64,000 bases of DNA from Flavobacterium crocinum (GTDB taxonomy: Bacteria > Bacteroidota > Bacteroidia > Flavobacteriales > Flavobacteriaceae). The notes beneath the pieces were generated by a model. That model saw nothing but the letters and a program-made list of their open reading frames with translations, made no database searches and was not told the DNA's origin. This document shows positions 51,770 to 61,461 of the stretch, one piece after another. The position numbers and the translations under genes are program-made. The stretch spans positions 4,402,001 through 4,466,000 of the forward strand of contig NZ_CP029255.1 of the NCBI RefSeq assembly GCF_003122385.1, written 5' to 3'. The stretch's first letter is position 1; the number at the start of each line of letters is the position of its first letter.

Positions 51770-53182
51770 CTAAGATTTGTCTTTACTCACGAAATAATAA
51801 TAAATCGGAATTCCTAAAAGCACAATTGCCAATCCCGGTATCGAGGAATTGTATTTGTAAATCAAAAGCATAATACAAATAGTCACAGCTGCAATGATAT
51901 AAATAAAAGGTAAAAACGGATAACCAATAGCTTTATAAGGACGCTCTAAATCTGGTTTTGTTTTACGAAGTCTAAAAATTCCAGCAATGGTTAAAATGTA
52001 AAATATTAAAACGACAAATATTACATACTCTAAAAGTTCATTGTATTTGCCGCTTAAACAAAGTGCCGATGCCCAAATACATTGAATCCATAGTGCTTTT
52101 TCCGGCACTCCATTTTTATTTAAATGCCCTAATTGTTTAAAAAACAATCCATCTTTAGCCATCGTATGATAAACGCGGGCTCCGGAAAGTATTAATCCGT
52201 TATTACATCCGAAAGTCGAAATCATCAATAATATGGCGATGATATAAGTTCCTGAATTTCCAAAAATATGCTGCGATGCTACCACACCTACACGATCGTT
52301 TTCAGCATAGGCAATTTCATTTATAGAAAGAACCGACAAATACATCATATTGGTGGCAATATAAATGATGGTTACAATTAAAGTTCCCAAGAAAAGACTT
52401 CTTCCGATATTTTTAGAAGGATTTTTTATTTCGCCAGCAATAAAAGTGACATTATTCCAGGAATCACTGCTGAACAAACTTCCGACAAGACTTGCTGCTA
52501 AAGCTCCCATAACCGCAAATCCTGAATAAGGAACCAACGTATTTCCATCTAATTTATTAATAGAAAAACCTGTGCTCCAATTTGCTTTCCAAATATCAGC
52601 TTTTGCAGCAAGACTAAAACCAAAAATGATAAGTCCAAATAATGCAATTAATTTTACGAGCGTAAAAATAGTCTGAATCATTTTTCCTTCTTTTACGCCT
52701 CTTGTATTCACATAGGTAAGAAAAACAACCAGAATTATTGATGTTAATTGTGCTGCTGATATTTGTAAAAAACTGAAATCTATGATAATATTTTTTTCGC
52801 TTAACGAAGGAAAAACATAAGCCGCAAATTTGCTAAAAGCAACCCCAACCGCAGCGATAGAACCAGTTTGTATCACTGCAAAAAAACTCCAGCCGTACAA
52901 AAAACCGGTAAGTGAATTGAAAGCTTCTTTTAAATAAACATATTGTCCTCCAGCCTTCGGAAACATACTGCTCAACTCTCCATAACTAAGTGCTGCGGCA
53001 ATGGTTAAAAAGCCCGTAAATAACCAAATCAGTAATAAAGCACATGCCGATCCAACATTACGAACGATATCTGCACTAACAATGAAAATTCCTGATCCAA
53101 TCATAGAACCCGCAACAATCATGGTAGCATCTAATAATCCTAATGATCTTTTGAAATTATTTTTTTCTGTTGTTGATTCCAT
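51770..53182 (-). CDS. APC-family amino-acid permease
   Basis: This 470-aa protein with about 12 membrane segments carries the APC signatures MIVAGSMIGSGIFIVSADI (TM1), GGQYVYLKEAF, the conserved GEIKNPSKNIGRSLF loop, and RLRKTKPDLERPYKAIGYPF near TM11. It resembles LAT-type amino-acid exchangers or symporters. It would carry proline, hydroxyproline or other amino acids across the inner membrane after periplasmic peptide cleavage. It sits between the D-amino-acid oxidase-like gene (59-nt gap) and M61. Family assignment is firm; the substrate follows only from context. Confidence -1.
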   Translation of the reverse strand: MESTTEKNNFKRSLGLLDATMIVAGSMIGSGIFIVSADIVRNVGSACALLLIWLFTGFLTIAAALSYGELSSMFPKAGGQYVYLKEAFNSLTGFLYGWSFFAVIQTGSIAAVGVAFSKFAAYVFPSLSEKNIIIDFSFLQISAAQLTSIILVVFLTYVNTRGVKEGKMIQTIFTLVKLIALFGLIIFGFSLAAKADIWKANWSTGFSINKLDGNTLVPYSGFAVMGALAASLVGSLFSSDSWNNVTFIAGEIKNPSKNIGRSLFLGTLIVTIIYIATNMMYLSVLSINEIAYAENDRVGVVASQHIFGNSGTYIIAILLMISTFGCNNGLILSGARVYHTMAKDGLFFKQLGHLNKNGVPEKALWIQCIWASALCLSGKYNELLEYVIFVVLIFYILTIAGIFRLRKTKPDLERPYKAIGYPFLPFIYIIAAVTICIMLLIYKYNSSIPGLAIVLLGIPIYYYFVSKDKS

Positions 53183-53241
53183 ATTTCCTTGTTGTTTTGT
53201 TTTTTTGTTTTTGAATGAAAATCTGTTTTTAGAAGCTGTAT

Positions 53242-54492
53242 CTACCCAAACCTTTCTACTTCAAAAGCATCAATATTCATACTTGTAGCTTCTCTGTTTA
53301 CAATTTCTGAAACCAATTTTCCTGTGCCCGGGCCAAGACTTAATCCCATCATAGAATGTCCGGTTGCAACCACCACATTATTGTATTTTTTTATTCTTCC
53401 AATATAAGGCAGTCCATCTGCAGAACATGGTCGGTAACCATACCAAATATCTTCTTCTGATGGTTTTTGAATATCAAATTCCGGCAGGAAATCTTTAACT
53501 GCATTTAATATTCCGTTGATACGATGATATTGTGGCTTTTCAGTTGTAGGTACTACCTCCATTGTACCTCCAAATCTAATTTTGTTGCCATCCATAGGCG
53601 CTATAGCAACTCTGCCTTCAGCCAGAATAATGGGATGATTTACTTTATAATCAGAATTTTCTAGTGTTATCGAATATCCTCTTCCGGGCATTAGTGATAC
53701 TTTGGCATTTACTAAAGCCGCAATTTCTCTTGTCCACGATCCCGTTGCAATGACAATTTCATCCGCTTCATAAGACTGTTTATCAGTAATTACTTTTTTA
53801 ACAACATTATTCTCTTTTTCAAATGAAACCACAGTTTCTCCCGATTGAAACTGAACACCATTTGCTACTAAATGCTCCTTTAAAACTTTCATTAATTTAT
53901 TTGGATAAACATGTGCATCACAATTGAACTGCACAGCTCCTATTGCATTAATTTTGGTTTGAGGTTCTAATGCCTGCAGCGCTTCATAATCCAGTAAGTT
54001 TACATCTAAACCTAATTCTCTTCCTTTAGAAACAGTATGTTCTGCGTGTTTAGCAACTGCTTCGGTTTGAAAAACTTCCAGCATTCCTTTGTGTTCGTAA
54101 GCAAATTCAAAGCCTGGGATTTTTTTCCACTCTAAAAACTCGTTCTGACTCAATAAGGATATATCTCGAAGCGGAATAGCCGATTTGGCAACATTTGTTT
54201 CGGTAGCACTTTTTACAAAATTTAATCCCCAATCCAATAATGCTTTATTAAAAGAAGGCTTTACATAAAACGGACTTTTAGAATTAAACATCCATTTGAA
54301 TCCCTGCCAGACAATTCCAGGTGCTGCTAATGGTATAAAGTGACTCGGACAGACATATCCTAAATTGCCATAAGAACAATTGTTTTCAAAATTATCTTTG
54401 TCTATCACAGTAACTTTACAACCACTTTGCTGTAAATAAAATGCCGAACTCAATCCTATAATTCCTCCACCTATTACTACTACCTGTTTCAT
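53242..54492 (-). CDS. FAD-dependent D-amino-acid oxidoreductase (D-hydroxyproline dehydrogenase candidate)
   Basis: This 416-aa DAO-family flavoprotein has a Rossmann motif at the very N-terminus (VVVIGGGIIGLSSAFYL, with the acidic residue ID that binds FAD ribose), a second FAD segment (ADEIVIATGSWTREIAAL) and the C-terminal YGYRPCSADGLPYIGRI, VVATGHSMMGLSLGPGTG. It resembles DadA-type dehydrogenases. In this operon its substrate should be cis-4-hydroxy-D-proline, giving 1-pyrroline-4-hydroxy-2-carboxylate: the epimerase that makes the substrate and the DHDPS-family enzyme that uses the product are encoded upstream. That assignment is from pathway context. It is 19 nt after the DUF885 gene. 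Confidence -1.
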   Translation of the reverse strand: MKQVVVIGGGIIGLSSAFYLQQSGCKVTVIDKDNFENNCSYGNLGYVCPSHFIPLAAPGIVWQGFKWMFNSKSPFYVKPSFNKALLDWGLNFVKSATETNVAKSAIPLRDISLLSQNEFLEWKKIPGFEFAYEHKGMLEVFQTEAVAKHAEHTVSKGRELGLDVNLLDYEALQALEPQTKINAIGAVQFNCDAHVYPNKLMKVLKEHLVANGVQFQSGETVVSFEKENNVVKKVITDKQSYEADEIVIATGSWTREIAALVNAKVSLMPGRGYSITLENSDYKVNHPIILAEGRVAIAPMDGNKIRFGGTMEVVPTTEKPQYHRINGILNAVKDFLPEFDIQKPSEEDIWYGYRPCSADGLPYIGRIKKYNNVVVATGHSMMGLSLGPGTGKLVSEIVNREATSMNIDAFEVERFG

Positions 54493-54511
54493 AAATGTGC
54501 TTGTATCTTAA

Positions 54512-56296
54512 TTAAAATTTGTAAAATTTCCAGTTGGTTTTAAAATCTCTTTGCAAGGATTGATTAGTCAATAATGCTCTCAACAATTCAATTGGCATCG
54601 CATTTTCTCTCAAAATAGCATCATGATATTGCTGATACGTCATTTTCCCGCTTGTGACTAATTCTTCTTTTAAGGCAGTAAACTGCAATCCACCCAGCAT
54701 ATAAGCAATTTGGTATAACGGACTGTAACCGCCTACAAATGATCTTCGTACTTCGCCTTCAGCATTGGCACGTTCATGTCCTACGCGATCAACTAAAAAA
54801 TCAATACATTGCTGCGGACTCCATTTTCCTAAATGATAGTTTAACGAAAAAATAATTCTTGCACAGCGATGCATTCTCCAAAACAGCATGCCGATTTTAT
54901 CTTGTGGTGTTTGAGGAAATTTCAAATCCCATAACAGCATTTCCCAGTACAATGAATTTCCTTCCACCCAAAACGGAGTATCAAAATGACGGTATGCTTT
55001 GTATCGATCTCTCATAAATTGTTGTAGATGATGTCCCGCAATTAATTCGTGATGAATAGTCGCTCTGGAAAAATTTGGATTATTACCGCGCATGCTCATC
55101 ATCTTTTCACTATAACTCATAGTACTTGTTGGATAGGAAATAATAAGAGATTCTCCGCCTAGAAAAAAGGGATTAATTTTTTGCGCTTCGGGAGACATCA
55201 TGTACATGCGCCAGCTTTCTTCTGCAATTGGCGGTATGGTCAAAAGATTATTTTGTTTTAAAAAATCTACCGACTGATTGTATAAATCCAACATTGCCTG
55301 CGGTTGATCTCCAGGTGCCACAAAAGAGTTTTTAACTTTTTCTTGCGCTGCTTTCCAATTGTCTCCAAAGCCCATTTCACGAGAGGCTTTTAATAATTCG
55401 GCATCACACCAGGCAAATTCTTTATTCGCAATAGCCACCAATTCTTCAGGAGAATACGGTATAAACTCCGTTTGCAGCTGACGAATTAATTCTTCTCTGC
55501 CAATTGGATTTCCAACAATACCGCTTCCATCTTCTTTTTGAGTACTGGCATCTTTTCTTTTTGACTTTAAAAGCAAAGCATATTCTCCTAAAGCAACATC
55601 AACTTCACTGTAAGTTTTGGGAACCCACCAGGAAAATAAGGGATCGTAACCATTATAAAAGTCAAAATAATTCTTTAAAATTTGCTGTAATCCTTTTGCG
55701 TGAGAAGTAGCAAATTCTGAAGAAACTTTATCCAAACCTTCAATTTTCTCGACTTTTTTGATTTGATCTTTGATGGTTTTGCGTAAATCTTCCAGTTCTT
55801 TCGCAACTAGTTCTCCATTTACTTTAAGTCCTCTTCGGCGTGGTTTTTCTAAGCCATAAATTTTTTCATCAAAAGGAAAATAGATTTTAATCTTATCATA
55901 TACTTTTTGCTGCTGTTGTAATTCGTATTCTTCGTTGTTTAAATTTCTATTAAATAAAATATAATCCACTTTGCCATTAGTACTCATGGCATCAAAATTT
56001 AAACTTTGGAGTTCTTTTTTATAATCTGAAATTAATTGAAGCCGACGAGTTCTTCGTTCTGGAGTATTGTAATTGTTTTCATTATACTGAACACCAAAAG
56101 TATCAGCATTACTGTTGGTGGCATAAAACCGCATAATACTTTCTTTATCGGCTTCATAATGCACCATTGTATTGTTTACTTCGCTCGTTTGCAGATACAA
56201 ATCAGAATCCTGTGCAAAAAGAGATATTGGACTTACAACAATCAAAATCAATAATCTCGGTAAAAAACTGGTTTTATTTTTTATTATTTTAAGCAT
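54512..56296 (-). CDS. DUF885-family secreted metallopeptidase-like protein
   Basis: This 594-aa protein has a signal peptide (LLILIVVSPISLFAQ). It has the DUF885 architecture, an all-helical body with the zinc-type motif ATIHHELIAGHHLQQFM (about 417), containing HExxxxHH, similar to M32/M3-like gluzincins, and WVEGNSLYWEMLLWDL after it, with a third ligand Glu candidate. The family's biochemistry is poorly known; carboxypeptidase-like or dipeptidase activity is plausible. It lies between the DPP-IV-like peptidase (38-nt gap) and the D-amino-acid oxidoreductase, so it probably cleaves peptides that supply proline or hydroxyproline. Confidence -1.
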   Translation of the reverse strand: MLKIIKNKTSFLPRLLILIVVSPISLFAQDSDLYLQTSEVNNTMVHYEADKESIMRFYATNSNADTFGVQYNENNYNTPERRTRRLQLISDYKKELQSLNFDAMSTNGKVDYILFNRNLNNEEYELQQQQKVYDKIKIYFPFDEKIYGLEKPRRRGLKVNGELVAKELEDLRKTIKDQIKKVEKIEGLDKVSSEFATSHAKGLQQILKNYFDFYNGYDPLFSWWVPKTYSEVDVALGEYALLLKSKRKDASTQKEDGSGIVGNPIGREELIRQLQTEFIPYSPEELVAIANKEFAWCDAELLKASREMGFGDNWKAAQEKVKNSFVAPGDQPQAMLDLYNQSVDFLKQNNLLTIPPIAEESWRMYMMSPEAQKINPFFLGGESLIISYPTSTMSYSEKMMSMRGNNPNFSRATIHHELIAGHHLQQFMRDRYKAYRHFDTPFWVEGNSLYWEMLLWDLKFPQTPQDKIGMLFWRMHRCARIIFSLNYHLGKWSPQQCIDFLVDRVGHERANAEGEVRRSFVGGYSPLYQIAYMLGGLQFTALKEELVTSGKMTYQQYHDAILRENAMPIELLRALLTNQSLQRDFKTNWKFYKF

Positions 56297-56334
56297 TTGT
56301 GGTTTTTTGGTTTAATTAAAATAAGTTCCGTTTA

Positions 56335-58632
56335 TTATTGATTTAATTCATTAGTGTTTCGGCTTGGAGGATCAACTCCTAATAAATGTTTTACAAAAAA
56401 ATCTCGTTTTATCTGTCTTCCATAAGGCCCGCCATCACTGTGACCAACGCCTGGCAAAGGCAGAAACTCAAAAGTTTTTCCCGCTTTTATTAAGGCATCG
56501 GCAACACGATAAGTAGATTCTGGCGGTACATTTTCATCGGCTTCTCCAATGACTAACAATAAATCTCCTGTAAGTTTACTGGCATTGGTCACATTAGATT
56601 GTTCTTTATAATGTTCTCCAACCGGATATCCCATCCATTGCTCATTCCACCATTGTTTATCGACCCTATTGTCGTGGCAACCGCAGGCGGCAACTCCTGC
56701 TTTGTAGAATTCCGGATGAAATAATAAACCGCCTAAAGCATTTTGCCCTCCGGCAGAAGTACCATATAATCCCACTCTTGAATCGTCTACATAAGGATAT
56801 TTTTTAGCCAATGCTTTTATCCATAAAATACGATCCTCAAAACCGGCATCTTTTAAATTTTTCCAGCAGACATCATGAAAAGCTTTTGATCTATTGGCAG
56901 TTCCCATTCCATCAATTTGTACGACTATAAATCCTAACTGCGCCAGACTCTGCATCTCAGTTGTGTAGCGATCCATAAAATTTTTAGGCACAAAAGAATC
57001 CTGCGGGCCTGCATAAATACTTTCAATTACAGGATATTTTTTATTAGGATCAAAATCTGCAGGACGGCATATTATTCCCCAAATATCTGTAACTCCGTCT
57101 CTCCCTTTCGCATGAAAAGGTTCCGGTAAAGACATTCCTGTAGCGAGATAAGCTGTGGCATCTGATTTTTCAAGATCCATTATTTTTTTTCCATCAGAAG
57201 TACGATGAAGTTCAATAATCGTAGCCACATTCGGTTCTGAGTAAGAATCGACATAATATTGTTTGTTTTTCGAAAAAGAAACCAGATGATTTCCTTTTGA
57301 AGGAGTAAGATTAATAAGTTTCTTTCCATCAAAACCTATTCGATAATGATGAATATAATATGGATCTTCGTTGGAATTCATTCCGCTTGCCGAAAACCAA
57401 ATTTCTCTTTTCTTTTCGTCAATACTGTCTACACTTCGAACAACCCATTCTCCTTTTGTAATTTGTTTTTTCTCCTTACCTGTTATCGCATCAATTAAAT
57501 ACAAATGTCTCCAACCGTCTTTTTCAGAAGACATTACAATTTCGTTGCTTTCTTTACCATAATGCGTAAACAATCTGGATTCGTAAATAAAAGTATTGGT
57601 CTTTTCATCGATTACAGAACGGGTTTCGGCAGTTTGGGTATTTACTTCGAAAATTCTAAATCTTTGATGGCCTCTTTCTACTTTTTCAAACGTAAAGTAA
57701 TTTGGATTGTCTTTTCTCCAATGCAATTCTGGCGCATCAAAAAAGTCAATTATTGGAGCATTTACTTTTGTTGTTTTTTGATTTTCGATATGAAACAAAT
57801 ACATTTCATAAGTAGTGAAAGGATCTCCCGGCTGTTTATAAGGCTGGGAATGTAATTCGCCTCGAGTAGTATTGGCTACAGAAGTTAAAACATAATGAAC
57901 GGGCAAATCGGTAAATGGCGTAATATGATAACCTACCGCATATTTACTATCTGGTGACCAGGCTAAGGAGCCGTATGGTTTTTCTTTTGTGCCGTCTTTT
58001 GTGAATTGAATTTCATTTCCTCCAGCGATTGGCTTTATAAATACATTATACTCTTTTATAAAAGCCAGCCATTTTTTATTGGGAGAAATACTGTCTGTCT
58101 GAAAAGAATTCCATCTTTGCCATTGCCGATTTAGACTGGGATATTTTGTTTTGTCTTTAGACAGGGAATTTATTTTTTGAATGCTATAATCTGAAAGCTT
58201 TACCTGATAATAGTTTTTATCATATTTTAAAGCTATAGAACTTGTTTTGGCATCATAATTTAAACTATCAATAACCAGACTTTTTTGAGGAGTTTTAATT
58301 AATGTAACTGAACTTAGGGCATTTCTTAATTTTGGTTCGTCAAATAAAATATTTTTAGTTCCTTTTCCGGCATCAACCAAAATGTATTCGATGATGCTGT
58401 CTTTTAGAACATTAGAATACCAAAATGATTTTCCGTCGCTTTGCCACTGTGCTCTTATACTGGTCTTGAAAACGGTATTTTTAACTGCTTTATCCAATAA
58501 CAAAGCTTTTTTATATCGTTCTAAAATCTCGGTTTTAGAAGGCTGATAGGGTATCATTTCTTTAATCTGCGAGTATAGGTTACAGTTCAGAAATGATACA
58601 AAGAAGGCAAAAAGGAGTAAATTCTTTTTCAT
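56335..58632 (-). CDS. S9 family dipeptidyl-peptidase IV-like serine peptidase
   Basis: This 765-aa protein has a signal peptide (LLLFAFFVSFLNCNLYSQ). An N-terminal DPPIV-type propeller (about 60-510) comes before the alpha/beta-hydrolase domain, with Ser in GLYGTSAGGQNALGG (about 626), Asp in IGEADENVPPESTYRV and His in LPGVGHSDGGPYG. All three triad members are present. The S9B/S9C group releases X-Pro dipeptides or cleaves after Pro-like residues. This fits a diet of proline- and hydroxyproline-rich peptides in an operon that catabolises hydroxyproline. It follows the epimerase gene after 166 nt, so a second promoter could lie between them. Confidence -1.
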   Translation of the reverse strand: MKKNLLLFAFFVSFLNCNLYSQIKEMIPYQPSKTEILERYKKALLLDKAVKNTVFKTSIRAQWQSDGKSFWYSNVLKDSIIEYILVDAGKGTKNILFDEPKLRNALSSVTLIKTPQKSLVIDSLNYDAKTSSIALKYDKNYYQVKLSDYSIQKINSLSKDKTKYPSLNRQWQRWNSFQTDSISPNKKWLAFIKEYNVFIKPIAGGNEIQFTKDGTKEKPYGSLAWSPDSKYAVGYHITPFTDLPVHYVLTSVANTTRGELHSQPYKQPGDPFTTYEMYLFHIENQKTTKVNAPIIDFFDAPELHWRKDNPNYFTFEKVERGHQRFRIFEVNTQTAETRSVIDEKTNTFIYESRLFTHYGKESNEIVMSSEKDGWRHLYLIDAITGKEKKQITKGEWVVRSVDSIDEKKREIWFSASGMNSNEDPYYIHHYRIGFDGKKLINLTPSKGNHLVSFSKNKQYYVDSYSEPNVATIIELHRTSDGKKIMDLEKSDATAYLATGMSLPEPFHAKGRDGVTDIWGIICRPADFDPNKKYPVIESIYAGPQDSFVPKNFMDRYTTEMQSLAQLGFIVVQIDGMGTANRSKAFHDVCWKNLKDAGFEDRILWIKALAKKYPYVDDSRVGLYGTSAGGQNALGGLLFHPEFYKAGVAACGCHDNRVDKQWWNEQWMGYPVGEHYKEQSNVTNASKLTGDLLLVIGEADENVPPESTYRVADALIKAGKTFEFLPLPGVGHSDGGPYGRQIKRDFFVKHLLGVDPPSRNTNELNQ

Positions 58633-58798
58633 AGTTATTGGAATACGAGGAAACTTCCCTATTTAATTATAGAAACAAAAATAAGTTTGCCAATAGAACT
58701 TTAAACTGCCAAAATCAGGTTTTAAAGTCCTATTCACGATACTGAAAATAAGCTGTAAAAACTTAAAAATAAAGAACGGTTAATTCAGGAATATTGAA

Positions 58799-59809
58799 TT
58801 ACAAAACCTGAAATCCGTGTGCATAAGGATCGTCTTCCTCATCAATGATTATGGTATTGTAACCATACACTTTTGCCCATCCTTGTATACTGGGAACGAT
58901 GGCTTTAATATCGTCAATTGCAGTTTCTTCTTCTATTCTGCCAACGAACTTACTTCCGATATAACTTTCGTGTATAAATTCGTCTCCTTTTTTAAGCAGT
59001 CCTTTTGCATGTAATTGCGCCATTCTTGCTGATGTTCCTGTACCGCAAGGCGAACGGTCTATCGCTTTGTCTCCATAAAAAACAGCATTTCTACCTGATG
59101 AAGTCGGATCTAAAGGTGTGCCCGTCCATAACATATGACTCACATCTCTAATAGTATCATTTTCAGGATGAATAAATAAGTTTGGGTATTTTTCGTTAAT
59201 TCGTGCTCGCACTACCTGACTGTATTGCACAATTTTACTGGCGGTAAAATCCTGAATTCCGGAAAAGTTTTGCTGCGGATCTACAATGGCATAATAATTT
59301 CCGCCATAGGCAACATCAAAAGTTAATTCGCCTAATTCCGGGCATTCTACAGTTAAATTTTCGGCTGCCAAATATGATTTAACATTCGTCAATTTAACCC
59401 ATTCCACTTTTTTACCAACTTGCTTGTATTCAATTTTTACTAAGCCGGCAGGAGCTTCCATATTTATTTTTCCTGGAATTTTCGGACTAATTAATCCTTC
59501 TTCAATTGCAATGGTAATCGTGCCTATTGTACCGTGCCCACACATTGGCAGACAGCCTGAAGTTTCGATAAACAAAATACCAAAATCGTTATCTGGATTC
59601 GTTGGCGGAAATAAAATACTGCCGCTCATCATATCATGTCCGCGAGGTTCAAACATCAATCCTTTACGAATCCAATCGTATTGGCTTAAAAAATGCTGTC
59701 TTTTCTCGCTCATGTTGGTACCAATTAGATTTGGCCCACCGCCAGCAACTACTCTAACTGGATTACCGCAAGTATGTGCATCTACACAAAAAAAAGTTTT
59801 TCTAGCCAT
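58799..59809 (-). CDS. 4-hydroxyproline 2-epimerase (proline racemase family)
   Basis: This 336-aa proline-racemase-family protein has both catalytic cysteines: Cys90 in MCGHGTIG and Cys255 in DRSPCGTGTSAR. The second Cys separates epimerases from trans-3-hydroxyproline dehydratases, which carry Thr or Ser at one site. GGGPNLIGTNMSEKR near the N-terminus and the hydroxyproline-type loop support 4-hydroxyproline over proline. It converts trans-4-hydroxy-L-proline to cis-4-hydroxy-D-proline, in the cytoplasm. It starts 2 nt after the dehydrogenase gene, so they are coupled. This enzyme is the key evidence that the operon serves hydroxyproline. Confidence -1.
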   Translation of the reverse strand: MARKTFFCVDAHTCGNPVRVVAGGGPNLIGTNMSEKRQHFLSQYDWIRKGLMFEPRGHDMMSGSILFPPTNPDNDFGILFIETSGCLPMCGHGTIGTITIAIEEGLISPKIPGKINMEAPAGLVKIEYKQVGKKVEWVKLTNVKSYLAAENLTVECPELGELTFDVAYGGNYYAIVDPQQNFSGIQDFTASKIVQYSQVVRARINEKYPNLFIHPENDTIRDVSHMLWTGTPLDPTSSGRNAVFYGDKAIDRSPCGTGTSARMAQLHAKGLLKKGDEFIHESYIGSKFVGRIEEETAIDDIKAIVPSIQGWAKVYGYNTIIIDEEDDPYAHGFQVL

Positions 59810-59811
59810 AT

Positions 59812-61395
59812 TTAAATTGAATCTCTTGTTTGAACATTATTAACTAATCTTGAAATTCCAAGCGGATTTTCATTTTGAAGTGCCTCTGGAAGTTTGTTAT
59901 TCGGCCAATTCTGATAACTAAAAGGTCTAACCCATCTTTTAATGGAACCAATTCCAACTGCTGTAAACCTGGAATCTGATGAGGAAGGATAAGGTCCGCC
60001 ATGCACCATCGACGGACATACCTCTACTCCTGTTGGTAATCCGTTAAAGATTATTCTTCCGACACGATTACCCAAAGCATCCACTACTTCTTCATAGTTT
60101 TCAATTTCATTTTCTTCTGCCAAAATACTGCCCGTAAGCTGTCCTTCTAATTTTTCAATAATCGCAACCAGTTCAATTTCGTCTTCACATTGTACTAAAA
60201 TTGAAAAAGGCCCGAAAACCTCTCTATGCAAAACTGGATTTTCTAAAAAGATTTTGCCCGAAACCGTCAGTATTTTTTGTGAAGCGTAATTAGGATTATC
60301 TGTCTTAGCATATTCTGCTACGACTTCAATTCCGTCTTGCGAACTTAACAGTTCATTATTGGATTGATAATTTTTATAAATCGACGGATTTAACATACAA
60401 CTTGGCGAAATCTTTAAAATCTCAACGGCAAGCTGTTCGGTAAACGTTTTTAAAGCATCACTTTTGATTCCGAGCATCAAACCTGGATTAGTGCAGAACT
60501 GTCCTGCACCTAATGTTACAGAACCAGCACATGCCACTGCCCATTTTTCAGCATTTTGTTTTAAGGCTTCTGGTAATAATACAACTGGATTTATACTTCC
60601 CATTTCTGCAAAAACCGGAATTGGTTCTTCACGCTGTCCTGCTAAATCATATAAAGAACGACCGCCTTTTATACTTCCTGTAAATCCAACTGCCTTAACC
60701 AAAGGATGCTTTACCAATGTAACCCCAACTTCAATGCCGCTGCTGTTCAGATTAGAAAAAACACCTTCCGGCATATTCGTTTTTTGAGCTGCTTTAATTA
60801 CTGCCGAAGCTACCATTTCTCCAGTACCAGCATGCATGGGATGACTTTTTACGATAACCGGACATCCAGCGGCCAATGCAGATGCTGTATCGCCACCGGC
60901 AGTAGAATACGCGAATGGAAAATTACTGGATCCAAAAACGACTACAGTACCTAAAGGACGCTTCATTTTACGAAGATCAACCTTTGGCAAGGGAACTCTA
61001 TCTGGAATAGCAGTGTCAATTGCCGCTTCAACCCAAGAACCTTCTTCAACTAAATCAGCAAAAGCATTTAATTGCCCGATAGTTCTTCCTCTTTCGCCTT
61101 CAGCACGGCCTCTTGGCAAACCCGATTCCTGACAATAAACGTCTAAGAGATTATCTCCTAAAGCCAATATTTCATCCGCAATTGTTCTTAGAAATAAGGC
61201 CTTCTCTTTACCCGTAGATTTCTGAAATGTCAAAAATGCTTTGCTTGCAAGAGTTACGGCGGATTCTATTTCTTCATTACTTGCTTCAGTAAACTGCCAA
61301 AGATTCTCTGTATTTTCCTGCGGATTAAACGTTTTGAAGGTTTTATCGCCGCTGGCTGACAACTGACTCCCTATGTAATTTTTTCCAGTAATCAT
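59812..61395 (-). CDS. 2,5-dioxovalerate (2-oxoglutarate semialdehyde) dehydrogenase
   Basis: This 527-aa aldehyde dehydrogenase has Cys301 in LGAGQFCTNPGL, general-base Glu264 in PVFAEMGSINP, and nucleotide-site GFTGSIKGG. The sequence resembles alpha-ketoglutaric-semialdehyde dehydrogenases of hydroxyproline and arabinose pathways (EMGSINPVVLLPEAL, QFCTNPGL and VHGGPYPSSSDSRFTAVG are typical). It oxidises 2-oxoglutarate semialdehyde to 2-oxoglutarate, the last step of 4-hydroxyproline catabolism, which feeds the TCA cycle. It is 66 nt after the DHDPS-family gene and 2 nt before the epimerase gene. Confidence -1.
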   Translation of the reverse strand: MITGKNYIGSQLSASGDKTFKTFNPQENTENLWQFTEASNEEIESAVTLASKAFLTFQKSTGKEKALFLRTIADEILALGDNLLDVYCQESGLPRGRAEGERGRTIGQLNAFADLVEEGSWVEAAIDTAIPDRVPLPKVDLRKMKRPLGTVVVFGSSNFPFAYSTAGGDTASALAAGCPVIVKSHPMHAGTGEMVASAVIKAAQKTNMPEGVFSNLNSSGIEVGVTLVKHPLVKAVGFTGSIKGGRSLYDLAGQREEPIPVFAEMGSINPVVLLPEALKQNAEKWAVACAGSVTLGAGQFCTNPGLMLGIKSDALKTFTEQLAVEILKISPSCMLNPSIYKNYQSNNELLSSQDGIEVVAEYAKTDNPNYASQKILTVSGKIFLENPVLHREVFGPFSILVQCEDEIELVAIIEKLEGQLTGSILAEENEIENYEEVVDALGNRVGRIIFNGLPTGVEVCPSMVHGGPYPSSSDSRFTAVGIGSIKRWVRPFSYQNWPNNKLPEALQNENPLGISRLVNNVQTRDSI

Positions 61396-61461
61396 GTATT
61401 CTATAGTATTTGGTTAAGTAATTCTAAAATTGAAAAAAGTTTTTAAAAAACTTCTTTTCTA